This document shows positions 54,353 through 62,986 of a DNA stretch of 64,000 nt, one piece after another. The notes under the pieces were generated by a model, which saw only the letters and a program-made list of their open reading frames with translations, did not search any database and was not told the DNA's origin. The stretch's first letter is position 1; each line of letters starts with the position of its first letter. The stretch is from Arthrobacter sp. PvP023 (lineage in GTDB: Bacteria; Actinomycetota; Actinomycetes; Actinomycetales; Micrococcaceae), in the NCBI RefSeq assembly GCF_017832975.1, contig NZ_JAFIBI010000001.1, forward strand, positions 124,001 to 188,000, written 5' to 3'. The position numbers and the translations under genes are program-made.

Positions 54353-55708
54353 ATGAGCATGCTTGGTACCAAATGGAAGCTTCACGGCAACGGAAAGTCG
54401 GTCCGGCCCGGTGAGGTGGTGGCCCCCGGTGAACGGCTCACCTGGCCCCTCACCATCGGGGTGGGAATGCAGCATGTGGTGGCCATGTTCGGCGCCACGT
54501 TCCTGGTGCCCATCATCACCGGCATGCCGCCTGCAACCACACTGTTCTTCTCCGGCATCGGAACCCTGCTCTTCCTGGTGATCACGCAAGGCAAGGTGCC
54601 CAGCTACCTCGGATCAAGCTTTGCGTTCATTGCCCCGATCATGGCCTCCCAGCAGCAGTTCGGGATTCCGGGCGCACTGGGCGGCGTGGTGCTCGCCGGC
54701 GCCGGGCTGGCCGTCATCGGCGCCGTGGTCCAGAAATTCGGGGCCGGCTGGATCAACCGCCTGATGCCACCCATCGTCACCGGTGCCATTGTGGCCCTGA
54801 TCGGGTTGAACCTGGCGCCGGCCGCGAAAAACAACTTCGACGCCGCCCCCGTCACCGCGGCGATCACCCTCGCCACCATCATCCTGGTCAGCGTGCTGTT
54901 CAAGGGCATCCTGGGGCGGCTCAGCATCCTGGTGGGCGTGGTGGTGGGCTACGTGGTGGCCATGATCCGCGGCGAGGTGGACTACGCCAAAATGGACGCC
55001 GCCGCGTGGGTGGGGCTGCCGCACTTCCAGACTCCCGAATTCCACCTTGGCGTGGTGGGCCTCTTTGTGCCCGTGGTGCTGGTGCTGGTTGCCGAGAACA
55101 TCGGCCACGTGAAATCCGTGTCCGCCATGACCGGCCAGAACCTCGACGGCGTCTCCGGCCGCGCCCTGATGGCGGATGGCGCCGCCACGGTTCTGGCGGG
55201 CTTCGGCGGCGGCTCCGGAACCACCACCTACGCGGAAAACATCGGCGTCATGGCCGCCACGAAGGTCTATTCGACGGCGGCCTACTGGGTGGCCGGCATC
55301 TTCGCGATCATCCTGAGCTTCTCCCCCAAATTCGGCGAACTGATCGCTACAGTTCCCCCGGGCGTGCTGGGCGGGGCCGCCACCATGCTGTACGGCATGA
55401 TCGGCATCCTGGGCGTCAAGATCTGGGTCCAGAACAAAGTCAACTTCTCCAACCCGGTCAACCTGACCACTGCAGCGGTGGCCCTGATTATCGGCATCGC
55501 CAACTACACCTGGACCATCGGCGAACTGACGTTCACCGGCATCGCGCTGGGCTCCGCCGCCGCGCTGGTGATCTACCACGGCATGAAGGCGATCGCGAAG
55601 GCCCGCGGCAGCGTCGCGGAACCGGAAACCGAACAGGCCGGGCTGCCCCCGGCAGTCAAAGCCGCAATCAACGCCGCCTCCAAGCGGACGCCGAAAAAGC
55701 GCCCCTAA
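54353..55708 (+). CDS. Uracil-type nucleobase:cation symporter (NCS2/NAT)
   Basis: 451 residues with about 14 helices of the UraA/RutG branch. The substrate residues correspond to Glu248 and His252 in VAENIGHV and Glu295 in TTYAENIGVM, with the UraA-like spacing. It imports uracil (possibly other pyrimidines). ATG 54353 is preceded by AAAGG; the longer frame is in the nitroreductase promoter. It diverges from the RutE-like gene. Confidence 0.93.
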   Translation: MSMLGTKWKLHGNGKSVRPGEVVAPGERLTWPLTIGVGMQHVVAMFGATFLVPIITGMPPATTLFFSGIGTLLFLVITQGKVPSYLGSSFAFIAPIMASQQQFGIPGALGGVVLAGAGLAVIGAVVQKFGAGWINRLMPPIVTGAIVALIGLNLAPAAKNNFDAAPVTAAITLATIILVSVLFKGILGRLSILVGVVVGYVVAMIRGEVDYAKMDAAAWVGLPHFQTPEFHLGVVGLFVPVVLVLVAENIGHVKSVSAMTGQNLDGVSGRALMADGAATVLAGFGGGSGTTTYAENIGVMAATKVYSTAAYWVAGIFAIILSFSPKFGELIATVPPGVLGGAATMLYGMIGILGVKIWVQNKVNFSNPVNLTTAAVALIIGIANYTWTIGELTFTGIALGSAAALVIYHGMKAIAKARGSVAEPETEQAGLPPAVKAAINAASKRTPKKRP

Positions 55709-55722
55709 CTCCCTTAAACGCA

Positions 55723-55752
55723 TGCGGGCGGCCGCATCAGCAGCCGCCCGCA
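55723..55752. terminator. GC hairpin after the uracil permease gene
   Basis: TGCGGGCGGC and GCCGCCCGCA (10 bp, exact) flank a 10-base loop, between the converging permease and acidic-protein genes. No T-tract follows on either side. Confidence 0.55.
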
Positions 55753-55775
55753 CGGGCAGTTCATCCGGAACCGAA

Positions 55776-56312
55776 TTACCCGGCGTCGAAACTATCGTCG
55801 TCCCGGTCCTTGGGAGCCTTGCTGTCCGGCAGGTCAGTGCCGCTGCCGTCCGGAATCCCGGCCGCGTCCTGGTTCGGTTCCGAGGAGAACGGCCGTCCGG
55901 CGTCGGGATCCTCCGTGTTGGACTCATCCATCTCGGCCTCCGCGGACGGCACCGCTGCGTCGCCTTCGGCAGACTGCCCTATGTTCTCCGGCGCTGTGTT
56001 CTCCGGCTCAAAGCCGGGGTCTGCGCTTTCGTTCTCTGCGTTCATCTGGTCCTCCGTTCCTCCGAAGCGTCCCGCTCCGGGTTCTCCTGCACTGTCCTGG
56101 TCCTCGGCGCCGAACTGGCTGAGGTCAGGGGCCCCGGCGGGGTAGGTTTCGCCGTCGGGGCTGTCCTGGCTCAGGCCGGCCGCGTCGAAGGCCTCTTCCT
56201 CACGCGGCTGGGCGAACTTCTTCGTGTCCGCACCGCCCATTTCCTGCTCGACTGTGGGCGTGCCGTAGCCGCCTTCTTCCTCGATGGGCGTGCCCTGGTT
56301 CTCCTGTGTCAT
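55776..56312 (-). CDS. Acidic, disordered protein of unknown function
   Basis: 178 residues, rich in Glu, Asp, Gly, Pro and Ser, with no predicted membrane segment or folded domain. It reads as an intrinsically disordered, strongly acidic chain (MTQENQGTPIEEEGGYGTP at the start). Such proteins often accompany stress genes in Arthrobacter-type genomes, and the SDR gene upstream is of that kind, 49 bp away on the same strand. Confidence 0.7.
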   Translation of the reverse strand: MTQENQGTPIEEEGGYGTPTVEQEMGGADTKKFAQPREEEAFDAAGLSQDSPDGETYPAGAPDLSQFGAEDQDSAGEPGAGRFGGTEDQMNAENESADPGFEPENTAPENIGQSAEGDAAVPSAEAEMDESNTEDPDAGRPFSSEPNQDAAGIPDGSGTDLPDSKAPKDRDDDSFDAG

Positions 56313-56361
56313 GTCGTTCCTCCTGGGTAGTCGGGCCTGAATGGAAAGTGTGTGGCAAACG

Positions 56362-57258
56362 CTAGAGGCCCTTGCCGCCGGTCACTGGAAGTACGGCCCC
56401 GGAGATATATGAGCCGTGGTCGGAGGCCAGCAGGACGTAGGCTGCGGCGAGCTCCGCGGGCTGTCCAGCCCGTCCCAAGGGAGTGTCCTGGCCGAACGTC
56501 GGCAGCTTTTCCGGCCATTCAGTGGCGGGAATCAGCGGCGTCCAGATGGGACCGGGTGCAACGGCGTTGACCCGGATGCCCTTGGGGCCAAGCTCCTGGG
56601 CCAGGGCCTTGGTGAACGCAACCTGGGCGCCTTTCGTCATGGCGTAGTCGATGAGGCCCGGCGACGGATTGAAGGCCTGGATGGAGGCGGTGGTGATGAT
56701 GGATGCGCCCGCCTTGAGGTGAGGCACTGCCGCCCTGGCAGTCCAGAGCAGGGAATACAGGTTCGTCTTGAAGACGCGGTCGAATTCCTCGGTGGGAAGC
56801 GTCTCAAAGCTGTCGCGGTTCTTTTGGTAGGCCGCGTTCAACACCACGACGTCCAGCCTGCCGAACTCCGCCAGGGTATCCGCTACGATCCGGGTGCTGA
56901 ACTCTTCACTTCGGCCGTCGCCCGGCAGCAGGAGGGCCCGTTGCCCGGCCTTGCGGATCCACGCCGCCGTGTCCTGGGCATCGGCTTCTTCTTCGGGAAG
57001 GTAGGAAATGGCGACGTCGGCCCCTTCGCGGGCGAATGCAATGGCCACGGCCCTGCCGATCCCGGAATCCCCGCCGGTGATGAGCGCCGCCTTGCCGGTG
57101 AGCGCACTGCTTCCCTCGTAGCTTTCCTCGCCGTGGTCCGGCTGCGGCTCCATGGGCGCAGTGAGCCCGGGCTGCTCCTGGACCTGCTCCGGGAACGGCC
57201 CCTCGTGGTAACCCGTCCGGGGGTCCCGCGGCTGGTGGTCCTGCTTGTTGTCCGTCAT
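56362..57258 (-). CDS. SDR family oxidoreductase (YghA-like)
   Basis: 298 residues: a 50-residue charged N-terminal tail, then the Rossmann SDR core with TGGDSGIGR at 61-69, LNAAYQ where many SDRs have NNAG, and the catalytic YAMTK. Tailed SDRs of this group (E. coli YghA, Bacillus general-stress SDRs) reduce aldehydes or ketones and are often stress-induced. It diverges from the DUF6328 gene. Confidence 0.9.
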   Translation of the reverse strand: MTDNKQDHQPRDPRTGYHEGPFPEQVQEQPGLTAPMEPQPDHGEESYEGSSALTGKAALITGGDSGIGRAVAIAFAREGADVAISYLPEEEADAQDTAAWIRKAGQRALLLPGDGRSEEFSTRIVADTLAEFGRLDVVVLNAAYQKNRDSFETLPTEEFDRVFKTNLYSLLWTARAAVPHLKAGASIITTASIQAFNPSPGLIDYAMTKGAQVAFTKALAQELGPKGIRVNAVAPGPIWTPLIPATEWPEKLPTFGQDTPLGRAGQPAELAAAYVLLASDHGSYISGAVLPVTGGKGL

Positions 57259-57374
57259 AGTCCACCTCGCTAGCGTCTCGGTTTCGTGCTGGTTCCGGTC
57301 CGTGACCGGCCCTTCGAAACTATCCCAGCAAACAAGGCAAGTCCACCGTTTTGGACAAATTAGTCAGCAAACTT

Positions 57375-57402
57375 AGTATTGCCCTGCAGGCGGAGTATTG
57401 CC
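57375..57402. promoter_or_regulatory. Direct repeat AGTATTGCC in the SDR/DUF6328 spacer
   Basis: Two copies of AGTATTGCC (57375-57383 and 57394-57402) are 19 bp apart, about two helical turns, in the 214-bp divergent promoter region. They could bind a common regulator. Confidence 0.3.
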
Positions 57403-57472
57403 TGACGAAGGCTTCAAGCCTAGGTTGAGAGTTAGTTGCGCGCGGCGGCGTGCCAGGCCCGGAGGTGAGCCC

Positions 57473-57964
57473 ATGTCAGAACGCGACGCGGTGGTTGGCG
57501 ACGGCAGGAACGAATCCGTCAATCAACAGATGGACCGCAACTGGGGAGAGCTGATCCAGGAACTCCGGGTACTGCAGACAGGGGTGCAGATCCTCGCCGG
57601 TTTCCTCCTGACCATTCCTTTCCAGGAGCGGTTCAAGACACTGGACGACTACCAGGTGGGGCTCTACCTGGCCAACGTGATCCTTGCCGCACTGACCACC
57701 GCCGTCATCCTCCTCCCGGTCAGCGTGCACCGCAGGCTCTTCCGCAAGCAGCTCAAGAAGACGCTCGTTTCGAGTGCGGACCGGATAGCAAAAGTGGCGC
57801 TGGCCGGCGTCGCACTCCTCAGCGCAGGAACGGCGTCACTCGTGTTCGATGTGACCGCCGGGCGGGATGCCGGATTCCTCGCGGGCGGAGGGCTGCTCGC
57901 CGCCATGGTCCTGCTGCTTGTTCTCGTGCCGAACTGGCTCCTCAAACGGGCATCGAAGGTCTAG
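57473..57964 (+). CDS. DUF6328 membrane protein
   Basis: 163 residues. A conserved N-terminal amphipathic part (ELRVLQTGVQILAGFLLTIPFQERF) leads to about four membrane helices (YLANVILAALTTAVILLPVSV, VALAGVALLSAGTASLVF and AGGGLLAAMVLLLVLVP). DUF6328 is an actinobacterial family of unknown function. GGAGGTGA lies before ATG 57473; the longer frame is unsupported. The DUF6766 gene follows after 57 bp. Confidence 0.85.
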   Translation: MSERDAVVGDGRNESVNQQMDRNWGELIQELRVLQTGVQILAGFLLTIPFQERFKTLDDYQVGLYLANVILAALTTAVILLPVSVHRRLFRKQLKKTLVSSADRIAKVALAGVALLSAGTASLVFDVTAGRDAGFLAGGGLLAAMVLLLVLVPNWLLKRASKV

Positions 57965-58021
57965 CCGGAATGACCGTGGCGGGCCTGCGCCAGAATTCAA
58001 TCAAACTCTCCGGGAGGCGCC

Positions 58022-58684
58022 ATGAAGAAGTGGGTTAAGGAACACGGGCTGATGCTGGCCAACATCGGACTGTTCGCACTGTTTTTCGGCGGCATGATCG
58101 TCAGCGGGGCCAGCGACTACAGCGAAGACCAGCTTGCGCACGGACAGCCGGCGGTGGGAATTGCGGGCTACCTCGCCACCGGCGCATTCCTGGAAGCGAC
58201 CTTCGAGAACTGGGAATCGGAATTCCTGCAGATGGGCATGTATGTCATCCTGACGGTCTTCCTCTTCCAGAAGGGCTCCTCGGAATCCAAGCCGATGGGC
58301 CGCACCGCGCCGCAGGACCAGGATCCGCGGGATGCAACGGTGAAGGCCGCCACGCCATGGCCGGTGCGCCGCGGAGGTGTGGTGCTCAAGTTGTACGAAC
58401 ACTCACTGTCGATCATGTTCCTGCTGCTGTTCCTCGCGTCCTTCACCCTCCATGCCGTCGGGGGCAGCGAGGAATACAGCCAGGAGCAGCAAAGCCATGG
58501 ACAGCCGGGCGTGACGCTCCTCGGCTACCTTGCCACGAGCCGGTTCTGGTTTGAGTCATTTCAGAACTGGCAGAGCGAATTCCTGGCCGTTGCCGTCCTG
58601 GTCGGGGCTTCCGTCTACCTGCGCGAACGGGGCTCCCCCGAGTCCAAACCTGTGGCGGAACCGCACTACGAGACCGGGGCCTAG
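58022..58684 (+). CDS. DUF6766 membrane protein with internal duplication
   Basis: 220 residues in two similar halves. Residues 8-91 and 126-210 each have a helix, the signature YSxxQxxHGQP-GYLATxxFxExxxNWxSEFL, a second helix and a closing GSxESKP. The whole is thus a duplicated two-helix unit with about four membrane segments. Function is unknown. GGGAGG lies at 58012-58017, 4 bp before the start. It converges with the glycerate kinase gene. Confidence 0.88.
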   Translation: MKKWVKEHGLMLANIGLFALFFGGMIVSGASDYSEDQLAHGQPAVGIAGYLATGAFLEATFENWESEFLQMGMYVILTVFLFQKGSSESKPMGRTAPQDQDPRDATVKAATPWPVRRGGVVLKLYEHSLSIMFLLLFLASFTLHAVGGSEEYSQEQQSHGQPGVTLLGYLATSRFWFESFQNWQSEFLAVAVLVGASVYLRERGSPESKPVAEPHYETGA

Positions 58685-58705
58685 CTGCAATCCTGAGGTG
58701 CCGCG

Positions 58706-59830
58706 TCACGCCCCTTCGAGGACCTGGCTGGTGGCCCAGGTGAGGTACTTCGCGGCGTTGGAGACGGCGTCTTCCGGGCTGGCTGCGACGTCCAGCAGCT
58801 GCGCCGCGGCCACCACGCCGTGCTCCGCAAGGTCCTCCGGGGTGACCAGGATGCGGCCGGCCACCACAATGACCGGGATGCCCCGCTCACGTGCTGCATC
58901 CGCCAAGGCAATCGGGGCCTTGCCGGTCAACGACTGCGAGTCCATTGACCCTTCACCGGTGATCACCAGGTCAGCCTCAGCCAGCTGGCCGGCAAGGCCG
59001 GTCAGGCCCGCCACCAGGGCGAAGCCGCCTTCGAGGGTGGCTCCGCTGAAGGCAAGGAACGACGCCGGGAACCCGCCGGCCGCGCCGGCTCCGGGAACGT
59101 TGACGTCGCGTCCCGTGGCCTGGCGCAGAACGGAAGCCCAGTTACGGAGCCCGGCGTCCAGCAACTCCACGGCGTCCGCGTCGGCCCCCTTCTGCGGGCC
59201 GAAGACGTGGGCCGCTCCGTCGCTTCCGAACAGCGGGTTCTGGACATCCACTGCGATCCGGAACTTCGCGGACGCCAGCCGGGGGTCCAGGCCGGACACA
59301 TCCACGTCCACAACGTCCGCGAGGGATCCGCCGCCCAGGGGAACCACGTTTCCGGCCGCGTCCAGCGGTTTCAGGCCCAGGGCGCGCAATGCGCCGCTGC
59401 CGCCGTCGGTCATGGCAGAGCCGCCCACCCCCAGCACGATTTCGGAGGCTCCGGCGTCCAGTGCGGCAGCGATCAGCTGGCCGCAGCCGTAGCTGTGGGC
59501 GCGCAGCGCATTCGCGGGCGTAGGTTCCATGTGCGCCAGCCCCGATGCCTGGGCGGTCTCAATCACTGCGGTTGCACCGCCGAACGCATCCTTTCGCAGC
59601 GCCCAGGCGGCGCCGATGGGCGCAAGAATGGGGCCGACGACGGCGTTCAGGCGTTCCTCGTACCCGGCGGCGACGGCAGCTTCCAGGGTGCCTTCCCCGC
59701 CGTCGGCCACCGGAAACTGCGTAGCGACCGCATCCGGGTAGACGCGCAGCGCCCCCTCGGCGATGGCACTGGCCGCCTCGGCGGCGGTGAGTGACCCTTT
59801 GAACTTGTCCGGAGCAATGAGAATGCGCAT
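58706..59830 (-). CDS. Glycerate kinase (GarK/GlxK family)
   Basis: 374 residues of the class II glycerate kinases, which phosphorylate D-glycerate to 2-phosphoglycerate. Features are the N-terminal APDKFKGSLTA (DKFKGS at 8-13), VLGVGGSAMTDGGSGAL and LVITGEGSMDSQSLTGKAP. A LacI-type operator lies 25 bp upstream of the start. No other glyoxylate or galactarate genes are next to it. Confidence 0.93.
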   Translation of the reverse strand: MRILIAPDKFKGSLTAAEAASAIAEGALRVYPDAVATQFPVADGGEGTLEAAVAAGYEERLNAVVGPILAPIGAAWALRKDAFGGATAVIETAQASGLAHMEPTPANALRAHSYGCGQLIAAALDAGASEIVLGVGGSAMTDGGSGALRALGLKPLDAAGNVVPLGGGSLADVVDVDVSGLDPRLASAKFRIAVDVQNPLFGSDGAAHVFGPQKGADADAVELLDAGLRNWASVLRQATGRDVNVPGAGAAGGFPASFLAFSGATLEGGFALVAGLTGLAGQLAEADLVITGEGSMDSQSLTGKAPIALADAARERGIPVIVVAGRILVTPEDLAEHGVVAAAQLLDVAASPEDAVSNAAKYLTWATSQVLEGA

Positions 59831-59854
59831 GTGTCTATCCTGCCAGCATCCATC

Positions 59855-59868
59855 GGAAAGCGCTTGCC
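59855..59868. promoter_or_regulatory. LacI-type operator upstream of glycerate kinase
   Basis: GGAAAGCGCTTGCC closely matches the palindromic GAAAGCGCTTTC core bound by LacI-family repressors. It ends 25 bp before the glycerate kinase ATG. The regulator is not in the window. Confidence 0.5.
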
Positions 59869-59933
59869 TCCCGTGTAACCAAGCCGCCGCTACAAGGCCG
59901 CCGGGAAGGGCCTGCCTACTGGCCGTTCAAGGT

Positions 59934-60728
59934 CTACTCCGGCGCACCGGCACCGGGGAGGCCGGTAAAGCCGGTGATCGCGTCGGCCACCCGGGCCGTG
60001 CCGGTGTGCTGGACCACGTGACCGCAGCCGGGCACCTCCACCAGCGTCCCCGCCGGTGCGCGGCGGGCAAGGATGCGGCACCACTCGCCGGTTGCGATGG
60101 GGTCGGAAGCTCCGCGAAGGATCAGCACAGGCATGGTCAGCCCGCGGATCCGCTCCTCGGTCCGGTAGTTCATCATGACCCGCAGCTGTTTGAGGTACCA
60201 GAGCGGCCCGCAACGCATGTAGTCGCTGAACACCAAGGCGTTCGAACCGGGGGTTTCGTGGAGGAGCGCGTCCTTGGTCAGCGCCATGATCTGGCGGGGC
60301 AGCGTGCGGCGGCGGACGTCCACCACGGGTCCCATCAGCACCACGTGCGGCACCTGTTCCGGCCGCTGCAAGGCTGCTTCCAGGACGAACTGCGCCCCCA
60401 TGGAGTGGCCCACCAGGACCCGCAGCCCCACCCCGGCCTGGTCCAGCACATCATGGATAAAGGCTGCCTGGTCCGCCACCCTGAGCTGGCGGTCCGGGCG
60501 CGGTGTGGAGCCGAAGCCCGGAAGGTCGATCGAAATAGTGTCCGCCACCCCGGCCAGGACCCGGTGCAGCCGCACCAGGTAGCGGTGGGAGACGCCAATT
60601 CCGTGGATGAGGACAAAGGTCGGGGCCTCCGCGGCAGCTCCCGGCCGGAGCCCTGAAGTGGCACGCGAAGCGTACATCCGTCCGCGAAGGCCTCCGGCTT
60701 CGACGTCTGTGGTTACGGCACCCTTCAT
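59934..60728 (-). CDS. Alpha/beta hydrolase
   Basis: 264 residues of the alpha/beta-hydrolase fold, not a close relative of the tandem trio. The oxyanion HG is in LIHGIGVSH, nucleophile Ser109 in VGHSMGAQF, the acid Asp in LRGASDPIATG and His in GCGHVVQH, so the triad is complete. Substrate unknown. The neighbour upstream is the DUF6480-type gene (34 bp). Confidence 0.9.
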   Translation of the reverse strand: MKGAVTTDVEAGGLRGRMYASRATSGLRPGAAAEAPTFVLIHGIGVSHRYLVRLHRVLAGVADTISIDLPGFGSTPRPDRQLRVADQAAFIHDVLDQAGVGLRVLVGHSMGAQFVLEAALQRPEQVPHVVLMGPVVDVRRRTLPRQIMALTKDALLHETPGSNALVFSDYMRCGPLWYLKQLRVMMNYRTEERIRGLTMPVLILRGASDPIATGEWCRILARRAPAGTLVEVPGCGHVVQHTGTARVADAITGFTGLPGAGAPE

Positions 60729-60762
60729 CCGTCGAGAATAGACCTCCGCGGTCAGGATTCAG

Positions 60763-61014
60763 CTATTCCCCGTGCCCCTGGTCCCCGCTCATGGAGTCTT
60801 CCGCGGGTGGCGTTTCCCCGGGCGGAACACCGCCGCCGGGCTCCAGGCCGGTGATGTTGCCATCCAGCGGGTCGGGGTTCGCGGTGGCCGCCGGGTCCTT
60901 GGATGCCCGGTCTTTTTCTTCCGTCGTGTCAGTGTCCGGCCGCCCCGACGCCGCGTCGGCGCTGCCGGGCCGGTCCGGATTCGAGGGGTCGTTCTCCGGG
61001 TGGTAGGTGCTCAT
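60763..61014 (-). CDS. DUF6480-like small acidic protein
   Basis: 83 residues, hydrophilic. The C-terminal segment ITGLEPGGGVPPGETPPAED is the part I associate with DUF6480 proteins; the N-terminal half is a disordered Asp/Pro/Ser-rich stretch. Function unknown. It has no membrane segment and is the first gene before the hydrolase. Confidence 0.65.
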   Translation of the reverse strand: MSTYHPENDPSNPDRPGSADAASGRPDTDTTEEKDRASKDPAATANPDPLDGNITGLEPGGGVPPGETPPAEDSMSGDQGHGE

Positions 61015-61207
61015 GTTTGGTCCGTTCGTCGGGTGCCGCCTCCGGGGATCGCGGAGACGTGCAGGCTGATGGGTGGCCAGCCTAGCCTTCCGTGATTACC
61101 GCGACAAGGACTCACGGGCAGTAGTAACGTGGGCCTTCCTGAGCTATACGCAGCCAACGAGGGCGCGAACGCGGCCCGGGAAACGGGCCCGGACCAAGGG
61201 GGTAGCA

Positions 61208-61996
61208 ATGCCGCAATCCGATGACCGGAATTCTTTAGGAAGAGGTCCCGCGGGAACGGGACTGACCGAGCTGGTGCTGGTGCGCCACGGCGAGAGCGCA
61301 GGGAATGTGGCCGCGACGATGGCCAGACAGGCCGGAGCCCACGTCATCGACGTTCCGGCCCGGGATGCCGATGTGGAGCTTTCCGCTACCGGACGAGACC
61401 AGGCCCTGGCCCTGGGCAGGCTGTTCGCTGACTTTCCGGAGGAGCAGCGGCCCGCCGGAGTGTGGTCGTCGCCCTACGTCCGCGCCCGGCAGACGGCCGA
61501 GCTTGCCGTGAAAACCGGCGGCTGGCCCGCAGGTGTCCTCATCGACGAACGGCTCCGCGACAGGGAACTGGGCATCCTGGACATGCTGACCTCCGCGGGC
61601 GTGGAAGCCCGGCTGCCGGAGGAAGCGGCGCGTCGGCGCTGGCTGGGAAAGTTCTACTACCGGCCGCCCGGCGGCGAGTCCTGGGCCGACGTCGTGCTTC
61701 GGCTCCGCTCCCTGCTTGCCGATCTTGAACGGCAACCGGGCGGCGGCCGGATTATGCTCGTGTGCCATGACGCCCTGATCCTGCTGTTCCGCTACATCCT
61801 GGAAGGGCTCACCGAACCGGAACTCCTCGATATTGCCGCGACATCCACCATTCTCAACGCCTCCCTTACCCGGTTCGTGCGGCCGGATGAATCCGGGCCG
61901 TGGATCCTCGAGAGCTTCAACATGGCCGACCACCTGGTCAGCGAAGGCGTGCCGGTGACCGAACATGCGGGAGATGCCAATGTCCACCCCGCATAG
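61208..61996 (+). CDS. Histidine phosphatase superfamily protein
   Basis: 262 residues of the phosphoglycerate-mutase-like histidine phosphatases. The catalytic motif is LVRHGESAGN with His27. A second His is in MLVCHDALILLFRYI, and the Arg in SPYVRARQTAE is the third feature. ATG 61208 with a purine-rich AAGGGGG upstream is used; the longer frame is rejected. Its end overlaps the dehydratase gene by 17 bp. Confidence 0.9.
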   Translation: MPQSDDRNSLGRGPAGTGLTELVLVRHGESAGNVAATMARQAGAHVIDVPARDADVELSATGRDQALALGRLFADFPEEQRPAGVWSSPYVRARQTAELAVKTGGWPAGVLIDERLRDRELGILDMLTSAGVEARLPEEAARRRWLGKFYYRPPGGESWADVVLRLRSLLADLERQPGGGRIMLVCHDALILLFRYILEGLTEPELLDIAATSTILNASLTRFVRPDESGPWILESFNMADHLVSEGVPVTEHAGDANVHPA

Positions 61997-62927
61997 CAAG
62001 CCGGCGGCGCAGCCGGTCACTCCCACCCTGCTGCGCGACTGGCCGCTTCCGGGCGGCGGATCGGGCAAGGACGACCGCGGATCCGTGCTGGTCATCGGCG
62101 GAGCCCGGAAGACTCCCGGCGCGGCGCTTCTGGCGGGCACGGCGGTCCTGCGCGCCGGCGCAGGCCGGCTGACCCTGGCAGTTGCCGGTTCCACTGCGGT
62201 GCAGGTTGCGGTGGCCCTGCCGGAAGCGGGGGTGGTGGGCCTCGCTGAAACGGACGACGGCGCCGTCGAAGGTTCCGGGGTATCGGTCCTGGCCGAAGAA
62301 CTGGAGAAAGCCGCGGCCGTCCTGGCGGGACCGGGACTGGACGACATGGACGAAGCGGAGTCCCTCCTGAGGGAACTGCTGAAACTGAACTCCGGCCCCG
62401 CCAACAAGCCGGCGGTGGTCCTCGACGCCTACGCTTTGGGGTGTCTTCCGGGGCTCGTTGACGAGCTCGGACCGTGGTCCGGGCGGCTCATCCTGACCCC
62501 GAATACCACCGAAGCCGGAATCCTGCTGGGGCGGGAGGTCGGGGACCTGCACCGGGACGTTGCGGAAATTGCCGGGCGTTACGGTGCCGTGGTGAGTTGC
62601 CAGGGGGTCATCGCGGCGCCGGACGCGGGCCAGGGCGGGAACAAGGACGGGAGCCCGGGGGACGCCCCCGGAACCGGGGATGTCCAGCTGTGGGAAATCA
62701 CCACCGGCTATGGCGGCCTGGGCACGTCCGGCAGCGGGGACATCCTGGCCGGCGCCATCGCGGGCCTTCGCGCCCGCGGAACATCGAACGCCCAGGCAAC
62801 GTGCTGGGGCACCCACCTCCACGCCGCCGCGGGCGACAGGCTGGCGAGCAGGTTCGGAAGCCTCGGGTACCTGGCGCGGGAACTTGCCGATGAGCTGCCC
62901 GCCCTGATGATGGAACTTGGCACCTGA
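61980..62927 (+). CDS. nnrD: ADP-dependent NAD(P)H-hydrate dehydratase
   Basis: 315 residues of the NnrD/YjeF-C family, which repairs hydrated NAD(P)H. The nucleotide-binding site is GTSGSGDILAGAIAG; VIGGARKTPGAALLAG and LTPNTTEAGILLG are also characteristic. There is no fused YjeF-N epimerase, so the epimerase must be encoded elsewhere. ATG 61980 has GGGAG 7 bp upstream. Confidence 0.92.
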   Translation: MSTPHSKPAAQPVTPTLLRDWPLPGGGSGKDDRGSVLVIGGARKTPGAALLAGTAVLRAGAGRLTLAVAGSTAVQVAVALPEAGVVGLAETDDGAVEGSGVSVLAEELEKAAAVLAGPGLDDMDEAESLLRELLKLNSGPANKPAVVLDAYALGCLPGLVDELGPWSGRLILTPNTTEAGILLGREVGDLHRDVAEIAGRYGAVVSCQGVIAAPDAGQGGNKDGSPGDAPGTGDVQLWEITTGYGGLGTSGSGDILAGAIAGLRARGTSNAQATCWGTHLHAAAGDRLASRFGSLGYLARELADELPALMMELGT

Positions 62928-62986
62928 GGCGTCCCGACCGGGCTCTGGACAATTAGCTGTACCCGGCCATCAGGGAGCATCATCCC

